NCBI GenBank assembly: GCA_009694025.1
Contig: SHVZ01000033.1
Location: 1-34,604, forward strand
Source: Alphaproteobacteria bacterium
GTDB taxonomy: Bacteria; Pseudomonadota; Alphaproteobacteria; SHVZ01
Length of the DNA: 34,604 nt
Direction of reading: 5' to 3'
Below the pieces are notes generated by a model. That model worked only from the letters and a program-made list of their open reading frames with translations. It was not told the DNA's origin and ran no database searches. A program made the position numbers and the translations under genes. Each line of letters begins with the position of its first letter. The first letter of the stretch is position 1. Of the stretch, positions 34,136-34,604 are shown one piece after another.

Positions 34136-34426
34136 TCAACCCCGGTTCCGACCGTCAGACCAGACTGACATCCACCCAATGACCGGCTTGTTGAGCTGAG
34201 ATTGCCGACAAAGGACGGGATTGGCAATGGCGGCATCGGCGCGGAAATAGATGCGTGAGACCTTGCCCCGATACCGTTGCACAACCGGGTCGAGCACGTC
34301 CCTCCAGCCATCGGCGCTGTGGACGTTGCCGGGACGCAGCGCGGAGCGTTCCAGATCGCCGAACTGGTTGAACAGAGACAGCGGGTGATAGCAGGTGCAA
34401 GCGTAATGGCCGTTCCAGACGCTCAT
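34136..34426 (-). mobile_element. IS1380-family transposase fragment
   Basis: The reverse strand encodes WNGHYACTCYHPLSLFNQFG, then LERSALRPGNVHSADGWRDVL and VSRIYFRADAAIANP. These match, from memory, the central DDE region of IS1380-family transposases (pattern GHYACNCYHPLFLFNQFG, ALRxGNVHSADxWR, FRxDAAFAxP). Homology stops after AIANP and the last 25 or so residues are unrelated, so both the N-terminal half and the C-terminal half are missing. A non-functional relic of about 70 codons of transposase, lying between the propeller gene and a peptide-importer ATPase gene. It fills the otherwise gene-free 343-bp gap. Confidence 0.82.
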
Positions 34427-34449
34427 CCCTTGCTCGCTCAGACAGGCTC

Positions 34450-34604
34450 CTAGACCAGCGGAAAGTGACAGCGCACCTCGCGGCCTCCGGGAAGCGGCGC
34501 CGGCTGAGGCGCCTCGACGCGGCAGCGCTCGCGGGCATGGATGCAGCGGGTGTGGAACTCGCAGCCGGCGGGCCGTCGCCTGAGGCTCGGGATCTCGCCC
34601 TTGA
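34450..34604 (-). CDS. peptide ABC transporter ATPase, C-terminal end (partial at window edge)
   Basis: The last 51 codons of an OppD/DppD/DppF-type ATPase that continues beyond the right edge. The translation reads KGEIPSLRRRPAGCEFHTRC, then IHARERC and a closing VRCHFPLV before a TAG at 34450-34452. This is the family's C-terminal cysteine motif (GCxFHxRCxxA...C ... CH), so assignment is firm although no catalytic motif is in view. Downstream on its strand lies only the IS1380 relic, so it is the last gene of its unit or its partner was removed by the insertion. Confidence 0.88.
   Translation of the reverse strand, partial: KGEIPSLRRRPAGCEFHTRCIHARERCRVEAPQPAPLPGGREVRCHFPLV

Noticed and set aside
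1..34604. CRISPR arrays, tRNA or rRNA genes
   Set aside because: No regularly spaced repeat-spacer series, no tRNA-like cloverleaf and no conserved rRNA segment were noticed by eye on either strand; a covariance-model search was not possible.

Overview
The window is about 34.6 kb of GC-rich DNA from a Gram-negative, probably alphaproteobacterial, chromosome (inferred from codon use with strong G/C third positions, the family content and an IS1380-type transposase relic). It reads as an accessory catabolic and uptake region. There are parts of at least three dipeptide/oligopeptide-type ABC importers plus relics of further copies, interleaved with oxidoreductases and hydrolases that act on nitrogenous small molecules. 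No rRNA, tRNA or CRISPR array was seen.

Layout, left to right. (1) 286-4943 (+): a solute-binding protein, two permeases and an MFS transporter, with no ATPase gene. (2) 5163-7836 (+): a PstS-like periplasmic binding protein and a hybrid histidine kinase, preceded by a perfect 7-4-7 direct repeat and bracketed by two copies of the MFS gene's 3' end. (3) 8086-11713 (+): a three-subunit molybdenum hydroxylase (FAD, 2Fe-2S and Mo subunits), followed by a recombinase C-terminus relic and a permease relic. (4) 12002-18280: a BKACE-type beta-keto acid cleavage enzyme (-), a class III aminotransferase (+), a Rieske oxygenase (+) and a dimethylglycine dehydrogenase-like flavoprotein (-). (5) 18392-23604 (-): one complete five-gene peptide ABC importer. 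(6) 23798-30760: an M81/MlrC-family metallopeptidase (+), an opine-dehydrogenase-family enzyme (-) and two divergent CocE/NonD-type serine hydrolases. (7) 30760-34604: an orphan permease whose partner is cut after about 20 codons, a secreted Asp-box beta-propeller protein broken by a poly-C/G frameshift, an IS1380 transposase relic, and the C-terminus of another peptide-importer ATPase running off the right edge.

How the genes may work together (inference): peptides, amides, opines or betaines are imported by the ABC systems, cleaved by the M81 and CocE hydrolases, and the products demethylated or deaminated by the Rieske oxygenase, the DMGDH-like enzyme, the opine dehydrogenase family member and the aminotransferase. 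BKACE, Rieske oxygenase and DMGDH-like enzyme together resemble the order of steps dehydrocarnitine to glycine betaine to dimethylglycine to sarcosine.

The most striking structure is genomic. Truncated second copies of two genes from the first cluster (MFS tail at 7853-7991, permease tail at 11821-11995) sit on either side of the molybdenum hydroxylase operon, next to recombinase debris. A further junction cuts a permease gene at about 31770. The region looks assembled by repeated duplication, insertion and deletion. The least described functional unit is the PstS-like protein plus hybrid kinase pair.
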